DNA of 64,000 bases from Paenibacillus allorhizosphaerae (GTDB lineage Bacteria; Bacillota; Bacilli; Paenibacillales; NBRC-103111): contig NZ_CAJVCE010000022.1 in the NCBI RefSeq assembly GCF_910594985.1, positions 57,514-121,513 of the forward strand, in the 5' to 3' direction. The notes beneath the pieces are model-generated. The model saw nothing but the letters and a program-made list of their open reading frames with translations. It did not search any database and was not told where the DNA came from. Shown here one piece after another: positions 33,234 through 42,281 of the stretch. A program made the translations under genes and the position numbers. The stretch's first letter is position 1. Each line of letters starts with the position of its first letter.

Positions 33234-34124
33234 CTATTCGGAGAAAATATCGATGAAGTGCCGCGCGCTTTTCGATAAATACCGGTCCTTCAGCCACAAA
33301 ATGCCGACATCGTATTGAAAGTCCGCGTCCGCGATCGGCAGCATTTTTATAACGGGCAGCGGGAACGAAGCCATGACGGATTTCGGGAACACCGTTGCAC
33401 CGATGCCTGCCGCCACAAGGGCGATAATGATCGCCACGCTGGAGCATTCGCAGATGACCCGCGGCTCGAAACCGTGCCGCCGGCACTCGTTCATCACCCG
33501 GTTGTGCATGCCGGTCGTCTCGTCGGTTTTCAAAGTCAGGAAGGGCACATCCGCCAGCTCCATCATCTTGATCGCCTCATGCATGGAAGCCAGGCTCCAG
33601 CTCGCGGGCAGAACGGCAACGAACGGATCGGACGGCAGCGGCAGCACCGAGTACGACCGGGCGTCATGCGCCGCTTCGAAAGGAAGCCTCGCGACGATGA
33701 GCTCGATGCTTCTTCGCTCGAGCTGCTCCCCGAGCAGAAAATGATCGCCCTCGCTAATTTTGAACGTCACCCCCGGATACCGTTCATGGAACGTTTCGAT
33801 GATCGGCGGCAAAAGCGAGATGCACGAGACGACCGAACCGATCGACAGCACCCCTCGAACGCCCTCGTCCACCTCTTTCACTTCCTGAATCGTTTCATAG
33901 AACTGCAGCAGCAGCCCTTCCGCTTTTTGCCGCAACAGCTCACCCGCATGCGTAAGCTTCAGCCGATGGCCGCTGCGGTCGAACAACGTCACATTCAGCT
34001 CCTCTTCCATCAGCTTCAGCTGACGGCTTAAAGGCGGCTGCTCGATGTTTAACGCCTTTGCCGCGCGCGTAATTTGCCCCTCGTTCGCGATGGCCAGAAA
34101 GTACCGCAACTGCCGGATATCCAT
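33234..34124 (-). CDS. LysR family transcriptional regulator
   Basis: A 296-residue LysR protein starting MDIRQLRYFLAIANEGQITR, with helix-turn-helix KALNIEQPPLSRQLKLMEEE and an effector domain (GVLSIGSVVSCISLLPPI, LIVARLPFEA, VAAGIGATVFPKSV). ATG at 34124 follows GGAGGCGG; the ATG 24 bases further out has no site. It is divergent from ilvE with a T-N11-A palindrome between them, so it may control the branched-chain aminotransferase gene as well as itself. The ligand is unknown; CatR/BenM-like features are only general. Confidence 0.88.
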   Translation of the reverse strand: MDIRQLRYFLAIANEGQITRAAKALNIEQPPLSRQLKLMEEELNVTLFDRSGHRLKLTHAGELLRQKAEGLLLQFYETIQEVKEVDEGVRGVLSIGSVVSCISLLPPIIETFHERYPGVTFKISEGDHFLLGEQLERRSIELIVARLPFEAAHDARSYSVLPLPSDPFVAVLPASWSLASMHEAIKMMELADVPFLTLKTDETTGMHNRVMNECRRHGFEPRVICECSSVAIIIALVAAGIGATVFPKSVMASFPLPVIKMLPIADADFQYDVGILWLKDRYLSKSARHFIDIFSE

Positions 34125-34145
34125 TTCATCCGCCTCCACTACTAC

Positions 34146-34162
34146 CATACCTATTCGGTATG
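34146..34162. promoter_or_regulatory. Candidate LysR operator (T-N11-A palindrome)
   Basis: CATACC-TATTC-GGTATG is a perfect 6-bp inverted repeat with the T-N11-A core typical of LysR boxes. It lies 22 bases before the start of the LysR gene and about 90 bases before ilvE, within their shared upstream region. Confidence 0.55.
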
Positions 34163-34251
34163 AATATGTGATAAAAAAGATATTTTAAATATACCTTCAG
34201 AGGTGCTACAATTCAACAAAAGCACTCTTTTCAGAAGGGATGACTGTACCG

Positions 34252-35325
34252 ATGGCAAACAGCATCGAAGTTGAACTTACTTCTCACAAAAAAAAGAAAC
34301 CGGTTACCGACCAGCTTGAATTCGGCAAATATTTCACCGACCACATGTTTATTATGGATTATGACGGGGAGCAGGGCTGGCATCGGCCGCGCATTATCCC
34401 GTATCAACCGCTCCTGCTTGATCCCGCGGCCAAAGTATTCCATTACGGCCAAACCGTATTTGAAGGGCTGAAAGCTTACCGTACGCCGGACGGCCGCACC
34501 GTGCTGTTCCGTCCGCAGAAAAACTTCCAGCGGCTCAACCACTCCAACGACCGCCTCAGCATCCCGGCGATCGACGAGGAGTTTGCGCTTGACGCCTTGA
34601 AGCAGCTGCTGCTCATTGACCAGGACTGGATCCCTGCGGAGCAAGGCACATCGCTGTATATCCGTCCATTCATCATCGCTACGCAGCCGTCTTTGGGCGC
34701 GTCGACTTCAACGCACTATCAATTCATTATCATCATGTCGCCGGTCGGCTCGTACTACGCCGAAGGCATCCATCCAGTCAAAATCCATGTCGAATCCGAC
34801 TATGTTCGTGCCGTACGTGGCGGCGTCGGCATGGCGAAAACGGCGGGGAATTACGCAGCTTCGCTCCGAGCGCAGGATGCGGCGGCGGAACACGGCTTCG
34901 CGCAAGTGCTATGGCTCGACGGCGTCCATCGCAAATATATCGAAGAAGTCGGCAGCATGAACGTTTTCTTCAAAATCAACGGGACCGTAGTGACCCCGGC
35001 CTTGAACGGCAGCATATTGGACGGCGTTACCCGGAATTCCATTTTGCAATTGGTCCGCTCGTGGAACATCCCGTGCAAAGAACGGCAAATTTCCATCGAC
35101 GAGCTGTATGAAGCTCACAAAAACGGGACGCTGGAAGAAGCGTTCGGCACAGGGACGGCCGCCGTCATTTCTCCCGTCGGGGAGTTGAACTGGAATAACG
35201 AGCGGCTAGTCATCCATGGCGGTACGACCGGCGAACTGTCTTCCAAGCTTTACAACACGTTAACCGGCATACAACGCGGGGAGCTGGAAGACGAGTTCGG
35301 ATGGCTGGTACAAATTTCCTCTTGA
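34252..35325 (+). CDS. ilvE: Branched-chain amino acid aminotransferase
   Basis: A 357-residue fold-type IV PLP aminotransferase of the longer BCAT type. Key features are FGKYFTDHMFIMDYDG, HYGQTVFEGLKAYR, RPFIIATQPSLG, the lysine region GGVGMAKTAGNYAASL with the Schiff-base lysine, YIEEVGSMNVFF, and FGTGTAAVISPVGEL. It transfers amino groups between glutamate and the keto acids of leucine, isoleucine and valine. ATG at 34252 is preferred: AGAAGGG is 12 bases upstream, while for ATG 34240 it would be adjacent with no spacing; the choice is not certain. Not near other ilv/leu genes. Confidence 0.93.
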   Translation: MANSIEVELTSHKKKKPVTDQLEFGKYFTDHMFIMDYDGEQGWHRPRIIPYQPLLLDPAAKVFHYGQTVFEGLKAYRTPDGRTVLFRPQKNFQRLNHSNDRLSIPAIDEEFALDALKQLLLIDQDWIPAEQGTSLYIRPFIIATQPSLGASTSTHYQFIIIMSPVGSYYAEGIHPVKIHVESDYVRAVRGGVGMAKTAGNYAASLRAQDAAAEHGFAQVLWLDGVHRKYIEEVGSMNVFFKINGTVVTPALNGSILDGVTRNSILQLVRSWNIPCKERQISIDELYEAHKNGTLEEAFGTGTAAVISPVGELNWNNERLVIHGGTTGELSSKLYNTLTGIQRGELEDEFGWLVQISS

Positions 35326-35393
35326 TTTCACCGATAGGCGGAAGGATTTTGCGATGCGATAGCGAACTATCCGCCTAAGGAGGTGAGCAGTCC

Positions 35394-35588
35394 GTGTCCG
35401 AAAAGTATATTCTGTTGAATGAGCCCGATAAAACGATGTTCGTATTCAACAAAAACGGCAAAGTGTACGGTCATATCGTGAAAAATAAAACGGATAAAGC
35501 ACCGGCCAAATTTGTGTTTGAAACGGCGTCGTACGATACGGTCGAAGCGCTGAAGTCGGATTATCCGCCGCATGAATCGAACGGATAA
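35394..35588 (+). CDS. Small conserved-looking protein of unknown function
   Basis: A 64-residue, highly charged soluble protein, rich in lysine and aspartate, with strand-like stretches (KYILLNEPDKTMFVFNKNGK, AKFVFETASYDTVEAL) and no membrane segment. The start is GTG at 35394, supported by AAGGAGGTG 8 bases upstream. A strong terminator follows. It lies 68 bases after ilvE and could be co-transcribed. I recognise no family. The good ribosome site, normal codon use and own terminator make it a credible gene. Confidence 0.65.
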   Translation: MSEKYILLNEPDKTMFVFNKNGKVYGHIVKNKTDKAPAKFVFETASYDTVEALKSDYPPHESNG

Positions 35589-35619
35589 GCTCTCCTTGTT
35601 TCTTGTTTCCGTCATCGCC

Positions 35620-35654
35620 AAAAATGCCGCTCTCCCGAGAGCCGGCATTTTTTT
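35620..35654 (+). terminator. Rho-independent terminator after the small gene
   Basis: AAAAATGCCG pairs with CGGCATTTTT, with a nested CTCT/AGAG stem, followed by T residues. It ends the ilvE-small protein transcript. Confidence 0.85.
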
Positions 35655-35775
35655 AATTTCCCGGCATCTTCGCGAAAAACCGCATGTTTCACTTATTCAA
35701 AAAAGTTTCCCTTTCCTATATAATATAAATTAACTAAACAAATATATAATGCATCGTTCCGAAGGGGTCTGATCT

Positions 35776-36831
35776 ATGATTTCTCGACGCAGGTTCATCA
35801 AGCAATTGCTCGGTCTCATCGCACTGGTCGCCGGGGGAGGCACGGCGGTATTTCAAGCGCTGAAACAGGAGGAATTTAAAGCGGAAAGCGGCCCGGAAGC
35901 GGCACCCGCCGGCCAACCGGAAGAAGCCCCGTCTGAGAAAGCCGTACCTGAAATACCGAAAGAACCGCTATTATCGTTTTTTTTGCTCAGCGACATGCAT
36001 ATTTCCGTAGATGATTCGACCATGACGGATAAGCTGCATCTTGCGCTCAAGGATGTATCCGACTTCGATTCGCCGGTGGACACCGTCATACTGGGCGGCG
36101 ATTTAACCGACTTCGGCCGGGAAAGCGATTATAAGCTGCTTCGGCGCATCATGGACGAATACAAGCTGCCCAAAGTTTACGGCAACATGGGCAACCACGA
36201 TTATTACGATATTTGGTTGAACGCGAACGGTCATTTCTCCACCGAAACGATGCCGAACGGCAAAACGGACGCAATGTCCAGGAAGCGGTTTCAGCAATTT
36301 ATCGGGTACAAAGATTTGCCGTATATCGACGTATGGGTGAACGACGTGCACCTCATCCTCGTATCTCAGGAGCTTTACGTCCAGGAAAAAGCCGATGTCG
36401 GCGAAGGCGCGTGGTATTCCGACCAGCAGCTTGACTGGCTGGCGGAGACGATGAAAGTGCATAAAGACGGAAGACCGGCGATCGTGTTCATTCATCAGCC
36501 GCTGCCCGAACCCGGAACCGACGGTGGAACGCACCGCCTGATCCGGGCTACACGGTTCCGTGAAATTTTGGAGCCGTACCGCAACGTCTTCGTGCTGTCG
36601 GGACATACGCACCGCAGCTTTGTAGGGGAAGACCATTACAACACGCAGAACACGTTCCACTGGTTCAACAACGCTTCCGTCGGCCGGACCCGCGGTACAT
36701 CGGCTTCCGGCGGCGCTTCGGCACAAGGCATGTACGTACAGGTTTATCCGCATCAGGTTGTCGTCCGCGGCCGCGAATTCACCGATCGCTCGTGGATCGA
36801 TAAGGCGGAGTGGACCGTACCACTCGTCTAA
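35776..36831 (+). CDS. Tat-exported metallophosphoesterase
   Basis: A 351-residue protein with a twin-arginine signal (SRRRFIKQLLGLIALVAGGG), so exported folded. The calcineurin-like metal motifs are all visible: LLSDMHIS, GGDLTDFG, GNMGNHDYYD, IHQPLP and SGHTHRSF. A Pro/Glu-rich spacer (residues 35-62) separates the signal from the enzyme. Exported relatives cleave phosphoesters of unknown identity at the cell surface. The gene stands alone between terminators; AT-rich sequence with likely promoter elements precedes it. Family certain, substrate not known. Confidence 0.9.
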   Translation: MISRRRFIKQLLGLIALVAGGGTAVFQALKQEEFKAESGPEAAPAGQPEEAPSEKAVPEIPKEPLLSFFLLSDMHISVDDSTMTDKLHLALKDVSDFDSPVDTVILGGDLTDFGRESDYKLLRRIMDEYKLPKVYGNMGNHDYYDIWLNANGHFSTETMPNGKTDAMSRKRFQQFIGYKDLPYIDVWVNDVHLILVSQELYVQEKADVGEGAWYSDQQLDWLAETMKVHKDGRPAIVFIHQPLPEPGTDGGTHRLIRATRFREILEPYRNVFVLSGHTHRSFVGEDHYNTQNTFHWFNNASVGRTRGTSASGGASAQGMYVQVYPHQVVVRGREFTDRSWIDKAEWTVPLV

Positions 36832-36845
36832 CCGCCATGCATGTT

Positions 36846-36893
36846 AAAAGCCGTTTAAGGTGAATGCCGCTTCTATCGCCTTAAACGGCTTTT
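36846..36893. terminator. Bidirectional terminator between converging genes
   Basis: A perfect 15-bp stem, AAAAGCCGTTTAAGG (36846-36860) with CCTTAAACGGCTTTT (36879-36893), with T-runs in both directions. It separates the phosphoesterase (plus) from the penicillin-binding protein (minus). Confidence 0.9.
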
Positions 36894-36930
36894 GCAATCA
36901 TGCATCGCTGCCTCGATGAAGCGCACTCTG

Positions 36931-38805
36931 CTATGACTTCGCCGCCTGTCCGCTCCCGGCAAGTACATTCATCACTTCCTTGAACAGCGAAACGGACTTA
37001 TTGGGCTGCCCTTCCGGCACATTCTGGATCAATACGGCGACGGCATAGCGCGGGTGATCGGCCGGACCGTAGCCGATAAACCAATGATTTTCGCCCGGAT
37101 GGCCATTCTTCAGCGTCATTTGCGCCGTGCCCGACTTCCCGGCCAGCTCCCACTTCGCGGAACGAAGCGATTGGCCTGTACCGGAATCGACAACCTCTCC
37201 CATAAATTCCAGAAGCGTCTTCGCCGTTGCCGGTTTAATCGCCCGCTCTTTCACCGTGTCCAGCCGCTGAGCCGGAAACTTGTAATACAGCCGATCATTG
37301 CGGAAACGTATTTCGTCCACGATGCGCGGCGACAACACTTTGCCTTGATGCAGCAGCGTGACGACCAAGTTCGCCGCCTGCAGCGGAGAAACGAGCACAT
37401 CCCTTTGCCCGATAGCGGTTTGCACCAACGCGCCGCCGTCTTTCTTCAAGGCGTCGCTGTGGTAAATCTGGCCTTTCTCTTCGCCGTCCAGCTGATGAAA
37501 TACGCTCACGCCCGGAGCATCTCCCGTCCATCCGACAGGCACCTCCAGCCCAAGCTTGCGCGCATATTGCTCCAGCTTGTCCCCACCTAGCCGCTGCGCC
37601 ACTTTGGCAAAGACGATGTTGCAAGACTGCGCGAATCCTTCCTCCAGCGTGAGGCGGCCATGACCTTCTTTGTTCCAGCATGTGAACCCGTACTCCCCGA
37701 GCTCCCCATCGCATTCAAACGTTTCTCCGGGCTCCGTCACGTGCTCTTCCAACGCCGCAGCGGCAGTGACCGTCTTGAAGATCGAGCCCGGCGCGACCGC
37801 CTTGACGGCGCGGTTGCTCCAGTCCTCGTGCTGCAAATCGATATGCTCCGGGTCAAAATACGGCCGGCTGGCCATCGCCACCGTATCCGCATTGCCTGCA
37901 TCCAGCACGACTACGGCCCCTTGCGATATACCCAACTGATCCATTCGCGCTTCAATGCGCGACTGCAGCACGCTATCAAGGGTCGTCATCACTTTGAGCG
38001 GATAATACGGATTGTTCGGCGCGACCTCCCGTAGATCGAGACCGCCCAGCGGCCGCTTGGCCGCATCGGTAAATAAAGAAACCGTTCTTGCCCCGATGCC
38101 CTGCAGCCAAGGCTCGAACGTTTTTTCCAGCCCGGCGTTGCCGATTTTGCTTGTGAGCTGAAGCTCCCCTTTATGGAATTGATCCGTAAACTGCCGGGTC
38201 ACCCGCTCCGGGTTTTGACCGATGTAACCGATCACCTGCCCGGCAGCTTGTGGCGCCCCGTAGCGCAGCTTGTAGGGCATGACCCTTATGTTCGCCAGCC
38301 CTAGCGCTTCTATGCGCTGCACCTCAGCGTCGGTCAGTGCAGCGGGACGTCCATCCCGCTTCCAGATTTGCGGCGATTTCAAGCCGTTTATGAAATCATG
38401 TAGCGGCTGCGCCGGTATATTCAATATTTGTGCGACTTGAGCCGTCTCTTTTCTCCGCCGGCTTTTCTCTTCGTCCGATAGTTCTTCCTTCATCGGAAAG
38501 AGCGTGAGCACTTGAAGCGTCGTACCGGTTAAGGACAAGCCGCTGCGGTCGTAGAAGTCGCCCCTTCCGCTGTCCAGCACAATCCCTTTCTCGCGCTGAA
38601 CGACTGAGTTCTCGACCAGATCGATTCCTCGGCCGGCAAAACTCCGGGAAGCCGCCACCTGAATCCAGAACAAACGCGCATTCCACAGCAAAAGCACGCT
38701 GACGATGAGGAGCAGGGCGATGAAAATGCGGTTTTTCTTCAGCTTCCCCTCTTCACCCATAGGCGTTGCGCGCTCGATCCGGTCTTTGCCACTATCGCTG
38801 TCCAT
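36931..38805 (-). CDS. Class B penicillin-binding protein (transpeptidase)
   Basis: A 624-residue peptidoglycan transpeptidase: a short cytoplasmic tail, one membrane anchor (FIALLLIVSVLLLWNARLFW, residues 28-47), a dimerisation/pedestal region containing GRGDFYDRSGLSL, and the transpeptidase domain from about residue 290. Catalytic motifs are S341-IFK, S394-C-N396 and KSGTA near residue 558. It is near PBP2/SpoVD-type sporulation or septation enzymes in layout but lacks PASTA repeats. The ribosome site before the ATG is weak. Stand-alone gene; whether it acts in growth or sporulation cannot be decided. Confidence 0.9.
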   Translation of the reverse strand: MDSDSGKDRIERATPMGEEGKLKKNRIFIALLLIVSVLLLWNARLFWIQVAASRSFAGRGIDLVENSVVQREKGIVLDSGRGDFYDRSGLSLTGTTLQVLTLFPMKEELSDEEKSRRRKETAQVAQILNIPAQPLHDFINGLKSPQIWKRDGRPAALTDAEVQRIEALGLANIRVMPYKLRYGAPQAAGQVIGYIGQNPERVTRQFTDQFHKGELQLTSKIGNAGLEKTFEPWLQGIGARTVSLFTDAAKRPLGGLDLREVAPNNPYYPLKVMTTLDSVLQSRIEARMDQLGISQGAVVVLDAGNADTVAMASRPYFDPEHIDLQHEDWSNRAVKAVAPGSIFKTVTAAAALEEHVTEPGETFECDGELGEYGFTCWNKEGHGRLTLEEGFAQSCNIVFAKVAQRLGGDKLEQYARKLGLEVPVGWTGDAPGVSVFHQLDGEEKGQIYHSDALKKDGGALVQTAIGQRDVLVSPLQAANLVVTLLHQGKVLSPRIVDEIRFRNDRLYYKFPAQRLDTVKERAIKPATAKTLLEFMGEVVDSGTGQSLRSAKWELAGKSGTAQMTLKNGHPGENHWFIGYGPADHPRYAVAVLIQNVPEGQPNKSVSLFKEVMNVLAGSGQAAKS

Positions 38806-38935
38806 TCGTCAAACGGCACCTACTTCCGGCAGTTTTACTACCATTATGATCCGGAGTACGTTTCGACAAACGCTGCAAGCAGCGGAAATTGCAGCAAGAC
38901 ACGGTCAAGGCAGAAATAGCCGGTTTCTTCTTATA

Positions 38936-39511
38936 TCAAGCGGACCCCCATTTATTTTGCTGCTCCGTCCGGGTAAACCGCTGCAAGCCGTTTACTAGTT
39001 CCGCAGGATGTTCCTCCACGAGAAATAGATCCATGTTCGATGGACGGGCAAAGCCAGCCCCAATCGCATGTGAGATTAATGCGGACAATGGGGTATAAAA
39101 TTGTTTGACATTCAACAGCCCTACCGGCTTTTGATGAATCCCGAGTTGTGACCAGCTAAGCACCTCGAACAGTTCTTCAAACGTGCCCAGCCCACCCGGC
39201 AAAGCAACGAAGGCATCGGCCAATTCGGACATCGCAGCCTTTCGCTGATGCATATTGTCCACTTCCCGCAGCTCCGTTAGCCCGCTATGGACCATCTCCC
39301 CGCGAAACAACCCTTTCGGCATTACGCCGATCGCTTTACCCCCGCCGGCTAGCACGGTATCGGCGATCAAGCCCATAAGACCCATTCTGGAGCCGCCGTA
39401 GACAAGCTCCATCTCTCGCGAAGCCAGTTCTTGCCCCAGCAGCTTCGCAGCTTGAGCGTATTCCGGAGAATTGCCGGTGTTGGAACCTGCAAATACACAT
39501 ATTCTTTTCAT
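38936..39511 (-). CDS. LOG family protein (TIGR00730, Rossmann fold)
   Basis: A 191-residue LOG-family protein: MKRICVFAGSNTGNSPEYA at the start, LVYGGSRMGLMGLIAD, the invariant PGGLGTFEELFEV motif and MHQRKAAM with the arginine of the active site. Relatives such as B. subtilis YvdD release free cytokinin-type bases or ribose 5-phosphate from nucleoside monophosphates. A good GGGGGGATTAG leader with a site precedes the ATG. Isolated on the minus strand between the penicillin-binding protein and the chemoreceptor. Phosphoribohydrolase activity is likely from family knowledge only. Confidence 0.9.
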   Translation of the reverse strand: MKRICVFAGSNTGNSPEYAQAAKLLGQELASREMELVYGGSRMGLMGLIADTVLAGGGKAIGVMPKGLFRGEMVHSGLTELREVDNMHQRKAAMSELADAFVALPGGLGTFEELFEVLSWSQLGIHQKPVGLLNVKQFYTPLSALISHAIGAGFARPSNMDLFLVEEHPAELVNGLQRFTRTEQQNKWGSA

Positions 39512-39625
39512 ACCTAATCCCCCCGATAATGGACATTTGACGGTGTCGACTTGCCGTAATAAGATAGCGCTTTGGACGAAACTTTCTTTTAGACGATGGC
39601 AATCTTATAGCATTATACTAAAAAA

Positions 39626-39653
39626 GCGTCCGTTCCCCAAAAGGAACGGACGC
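39626..39653 (-). terminator. Terminator of the chemoreceptor gene
   Basis: GCGTCCGTTCC (39626-39636) pairs perfectly with GGAACGGACGC (39643-39653), followed by TTTTTTAG on the minus strand, just past the chemoreceptor stop codon. Confidence 0.9.
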
Positions 39654-39674
39654 CGGACGTTATTGAGAACTAGT

Positions 39675-41858
39675 CTACACTTGGAAACGGGATAACGAAT
39701 CTTTTAAAGAGTTCGACAGCTCCTCGAGCTTGTCCGACAAGCGAACGAGTCCGGAGCTGATGTTCATCTGCTCCGAGCTGAGCGATGCGACTTCCTCCGA
39801 CGTTGCGGACGACTGTTGCGCCACGGCGCTTACGCTGGTCATCGCATCGTTCAAAACAAGCTGCGATGCTTCGAGCTGGCTGATCGATTCGGTCGCATCG
39901 GACAGCTGCGCAATAAACCCGCCCATGTGCGACTGCACTTCTTTGAAGATTTGATCGGCTTCCTTGACGGATACGATCTGTTCCTGGAAAATCGGGTAAG
40001 CTTGCGACAGCACCTGGACCGTCTCATCGATTTCTCTTTGGATTTTCTCGGTAATTTCGCCGACAACGGCGATGGATTGCCGCGACTGATCCGCGAGCTT
40101 GCGGATTTCATCGGCAACGACCATGAAGCCTTTCCCGGCCGCACCGGCCCGCGCCGCTTCAATCGTAGCGTTCAAAGACAAAATATTGGTCTGTTTCGAA
40201 ATGTTGTTCAGCATCTCGAGAATTTTACGGATGGAGCCTGTGCTCTCCTTCAAATGATCGACCTTCTCGACCATGGATCGGATCATCGATTCCGTTTTGT
40301 TCGTTTTCCCCGTCAGCTCCGACATGTACACAATCCCCTGCTCCGAAGATTGCTGCACTTCGGATGCGGCGGTTCCCATGACGACATTCGATTCGACGAC
40401 GATTTTCATTTGCTGCCCGATGTTGTGCGTCAGCTCGGTGCCGCGTTCGGATTCAACGGCCAAGCTCGAAGCGCCGCTTGCGATTTCTTCGGTGGCGACG
40501 GCGATTTCTTTGGCTGACGTCGCCGTCTGCTTGGATGCTTCCGACAGCTCGGATGCGGTGATCAGCACCTCTTGCGCAGACTGGTTCGTCTGCTGCACAA
40601 GCGCTGTAATTTTTTCCATCATCTCGTTAAAGCTTAGGCCGAGCTGACCGATTTCATCCTGGCTGATGACGGTCATGCGTACGCGCAAATCGCCGCCCTC
40701 GGCGTCCTTCATCAGGTTGCGCAGCATAATAATCGGCCTGCCGATCATCCGGGCGATCAAATAACCGATGATGACCGCAATGACCGCTGCGACAGCCGCC
40801 ATAATCCAGGTCATCATCAAAATGAAACCGGCGTCCTTCACCAGCATAGCTACCGGCATCGCCCCGATCAGCAGCCAGCCGGTCTTCTCCGATTTAAAAT
40901 AAACGAGCTGCATGTCTTTTTTGTCGCTAAGCAAATTGCCGTTCGCTTCTTTGAATGAATCCAAGGCTACGCCAATGGCGCTGTCGGCACCGATGGAAGC
41001 CAGATTCGCATCATACAGGAGTTTGGCGTCCGGGCCGACGATAACGGTTCTGCCGCCTTCCCCCATATTAATTTCGCCAAGTTCTTTGCCGATCGCGTCA
41101 ATATTGATCTCCATCATCAGCACGGCATCCCCACTCGCCGATGTAGTGCCGGTTAGCCCCTTCAGCACGCGCCCTACGGCGAAAGCCGGGGAAGTCGTCC
41201 CGCCTTCGGCAAATCCTTTGGACCGCGTTTCAAGCCAGGTCGCCTTGCCGTTGTTTTCTACGATTTTCTTGAACCAATTCTCTTGCAGCAGCGACTCCTT
41301 GCTAAACGACGTCGAACCGGTATTGATCGGCTCTCCGTTGCCATTGAACAAGTAAAGGGCTTTGATCGTTTTGTTCGAGTAGGAGTACACATTCAGTTTC
41401 TCGCCGATCTTTTGCCTCAGCAGCAAATTATCATAAGATCCTTTGCTGGTCGCTTCAATGTCGGTAATCATCTTTTTCAAATCGTTGTCCAACACGACTT
41501 GCATGGACAGATCCTCGTAATTCGCATACAGCAGGTCGAGCTTTTCGCCGGCCAACGTAATGGTCTGCTCCGTAGCGCTTGCCACTTTTTTCTGGATAAT
41601 GCCCTTGGAAATGACATAGGACGTTAGGCCCACCGTCAAAACAAAGAACAATATGCTGACGAAAAAGATGAGGAACAGCTTGGCGCCGACCGATTTGAGC
41701 AGGTTTTGCAAGCCAATGCTTTTCAGTACGTTTTCTCCTCCGGAAAAACCGGTTCCGCCCGCTATTTTTCGTTTGAATTGAACATCGGATAATTTGCTGG
41801 ATAACAACTTGCCTGCCTTGTGCAGACTGGCTTTGAGTGAGGATATTTTATCCTTCAC
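39675..41858 (-). CDS. Methyl-accepting chemotaxis protein
   Basis: A 727-residue membrane receptor. After a basic cytoplasmic leader of about 65 residues comes the first membrane segment (LFLIFFVSILFFVLTVGLTS), an outside dCache-like sensor domain of about 280 residues, a second segment (IMAAVAAVIAVIIGYLIA), a HAMP domain, and a long coiled signalling domain with the hairpin tip TIEAARAGAAGKGFMVVADE. GTG at 41858 is preferred since AAGGCGG lies 8 bases upstream; a TTG at 41909 has no site. The N-terminal leader is longer than usual in this family. It has its own terminator and no chemotaxis genes nearby; the sensed compound is unknown. Confidence 0.9.
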   Translation of the reverse strand: MKDKISSLKASLHKAGKLLSSKLSDVQFKRKIAGGTGFSGGENVLKSIGLQNLLKSVGAKLFLIFFVSILFFVLTVGLTSYVISKGIIQKKVASATEQTITLAGEKLDLLYANYEDLSMQVVLDNDLKKMITDIEATSKGSYDNLLLRQKIGEKLNVYSYSNKTIKALYLFNGNGEPINTGSTSFSKESLLQENWFKKIVENNGKATWLETRSKGFAEGGTTSPAFAVGRVLKGLTGTTSASGDAVLMMEINIDAIGKELGEINMGEGGRTVIVGPDAKLLYDANLASIGADSAIGVALDSFKEANGNLLSDKKDMQLVYFKSEKTGWLLIGAMPVAMLVKDAGFILMMTWIMAAVAAVIAVIIGYLIARMIGRPIIMLRNLMKDAEGGDLRVRMTVISQDEIGQLGLSFNEMMEKITALVQQTNQSAQEVLITASELSEASKQTATSAKEIAVATEEIASGASSLAVESERGTELTHNIGQQMKIVVESNVVMGTAASEVQQSSEQGIVYMSELTGKTNKTESMIRSMVEKVDHLKESTGSIRKILEMLNNISKQTNILSLNATIEAARAGAAGKGFMVVADEIRKLADQSRQSIAVVGEITEKIQREIDETVQVLSQAYPIFQEQIVSVKEADQIFKEVQSHMGGFIAQLSDATESISQLEASQLVLNDAMTSVSAVAQQSSATSEEVASLSSEQMNISSGLVRLSDKLEELSNSLKDSLSRFQV

Positions 41859-42005
41859 AGGGTCCACCGCCTTGTAAGTAATAATGTGTCTGATTTGGCC
41901 GTATAACAAGGTACACGGAAACTATGCAGGAAACAAATAAATGGCCGCGACCGGCTCGGCCTGTAAACAATGATTTCTTTATATCCCCCCATCAATAGTA
42001 AAATA

Positions 42006-42039
42006 GTAGGATTACAGACTTAAAAACTATCCATCCTAC
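42006..42039 (-). other. Inverted repeat upstream of the chemoreceptor gene
   Basis: GTAGGAT and ATCCTAC pair as a perfect 7-bp stem with a 20-base loop, about 150 bases before the chemoreceptor start. It may be an operator or a leader hairpin. The rest of 41859-42144 shows AT-rich sequence and no gene; I see no convincing sigma-D promoter. Confidence 0.4.
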
Positions 42040-42144
42040 GAATATATATAGATTAGTTTTTCGACACAAAACCCGATAATCCTTTCCAATACGGGTGATT
42101 TTATGAAAAAAGATTGCCATATTTATGCTGTTCCGACAATAAAA

Positions 42145-42166
42145 AACGGCAGCCGCGGCTGCCGTT
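42145..42166 (-). terminator. Terminator of the ABC/two-component operon
   Basis: AACGGCAGCC-GC-GGCTGCCGTT is a perfect 10-bp stem followed by TTTTTTATTG on the minus strand. It lies about 115 bases past the response regulator stop codon. Confidence 0.92.
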
Positions 42167-42281
42167 TCCATTTAAATCAGTTCTTCATGCCTATACTTTC
42201 TTCCTCCATCGGACTCTGGGACGGTAAGTCACGCACGGTCCTCTCATTGTCTTCCATCATATGAAATATTCACCGTCTTGT

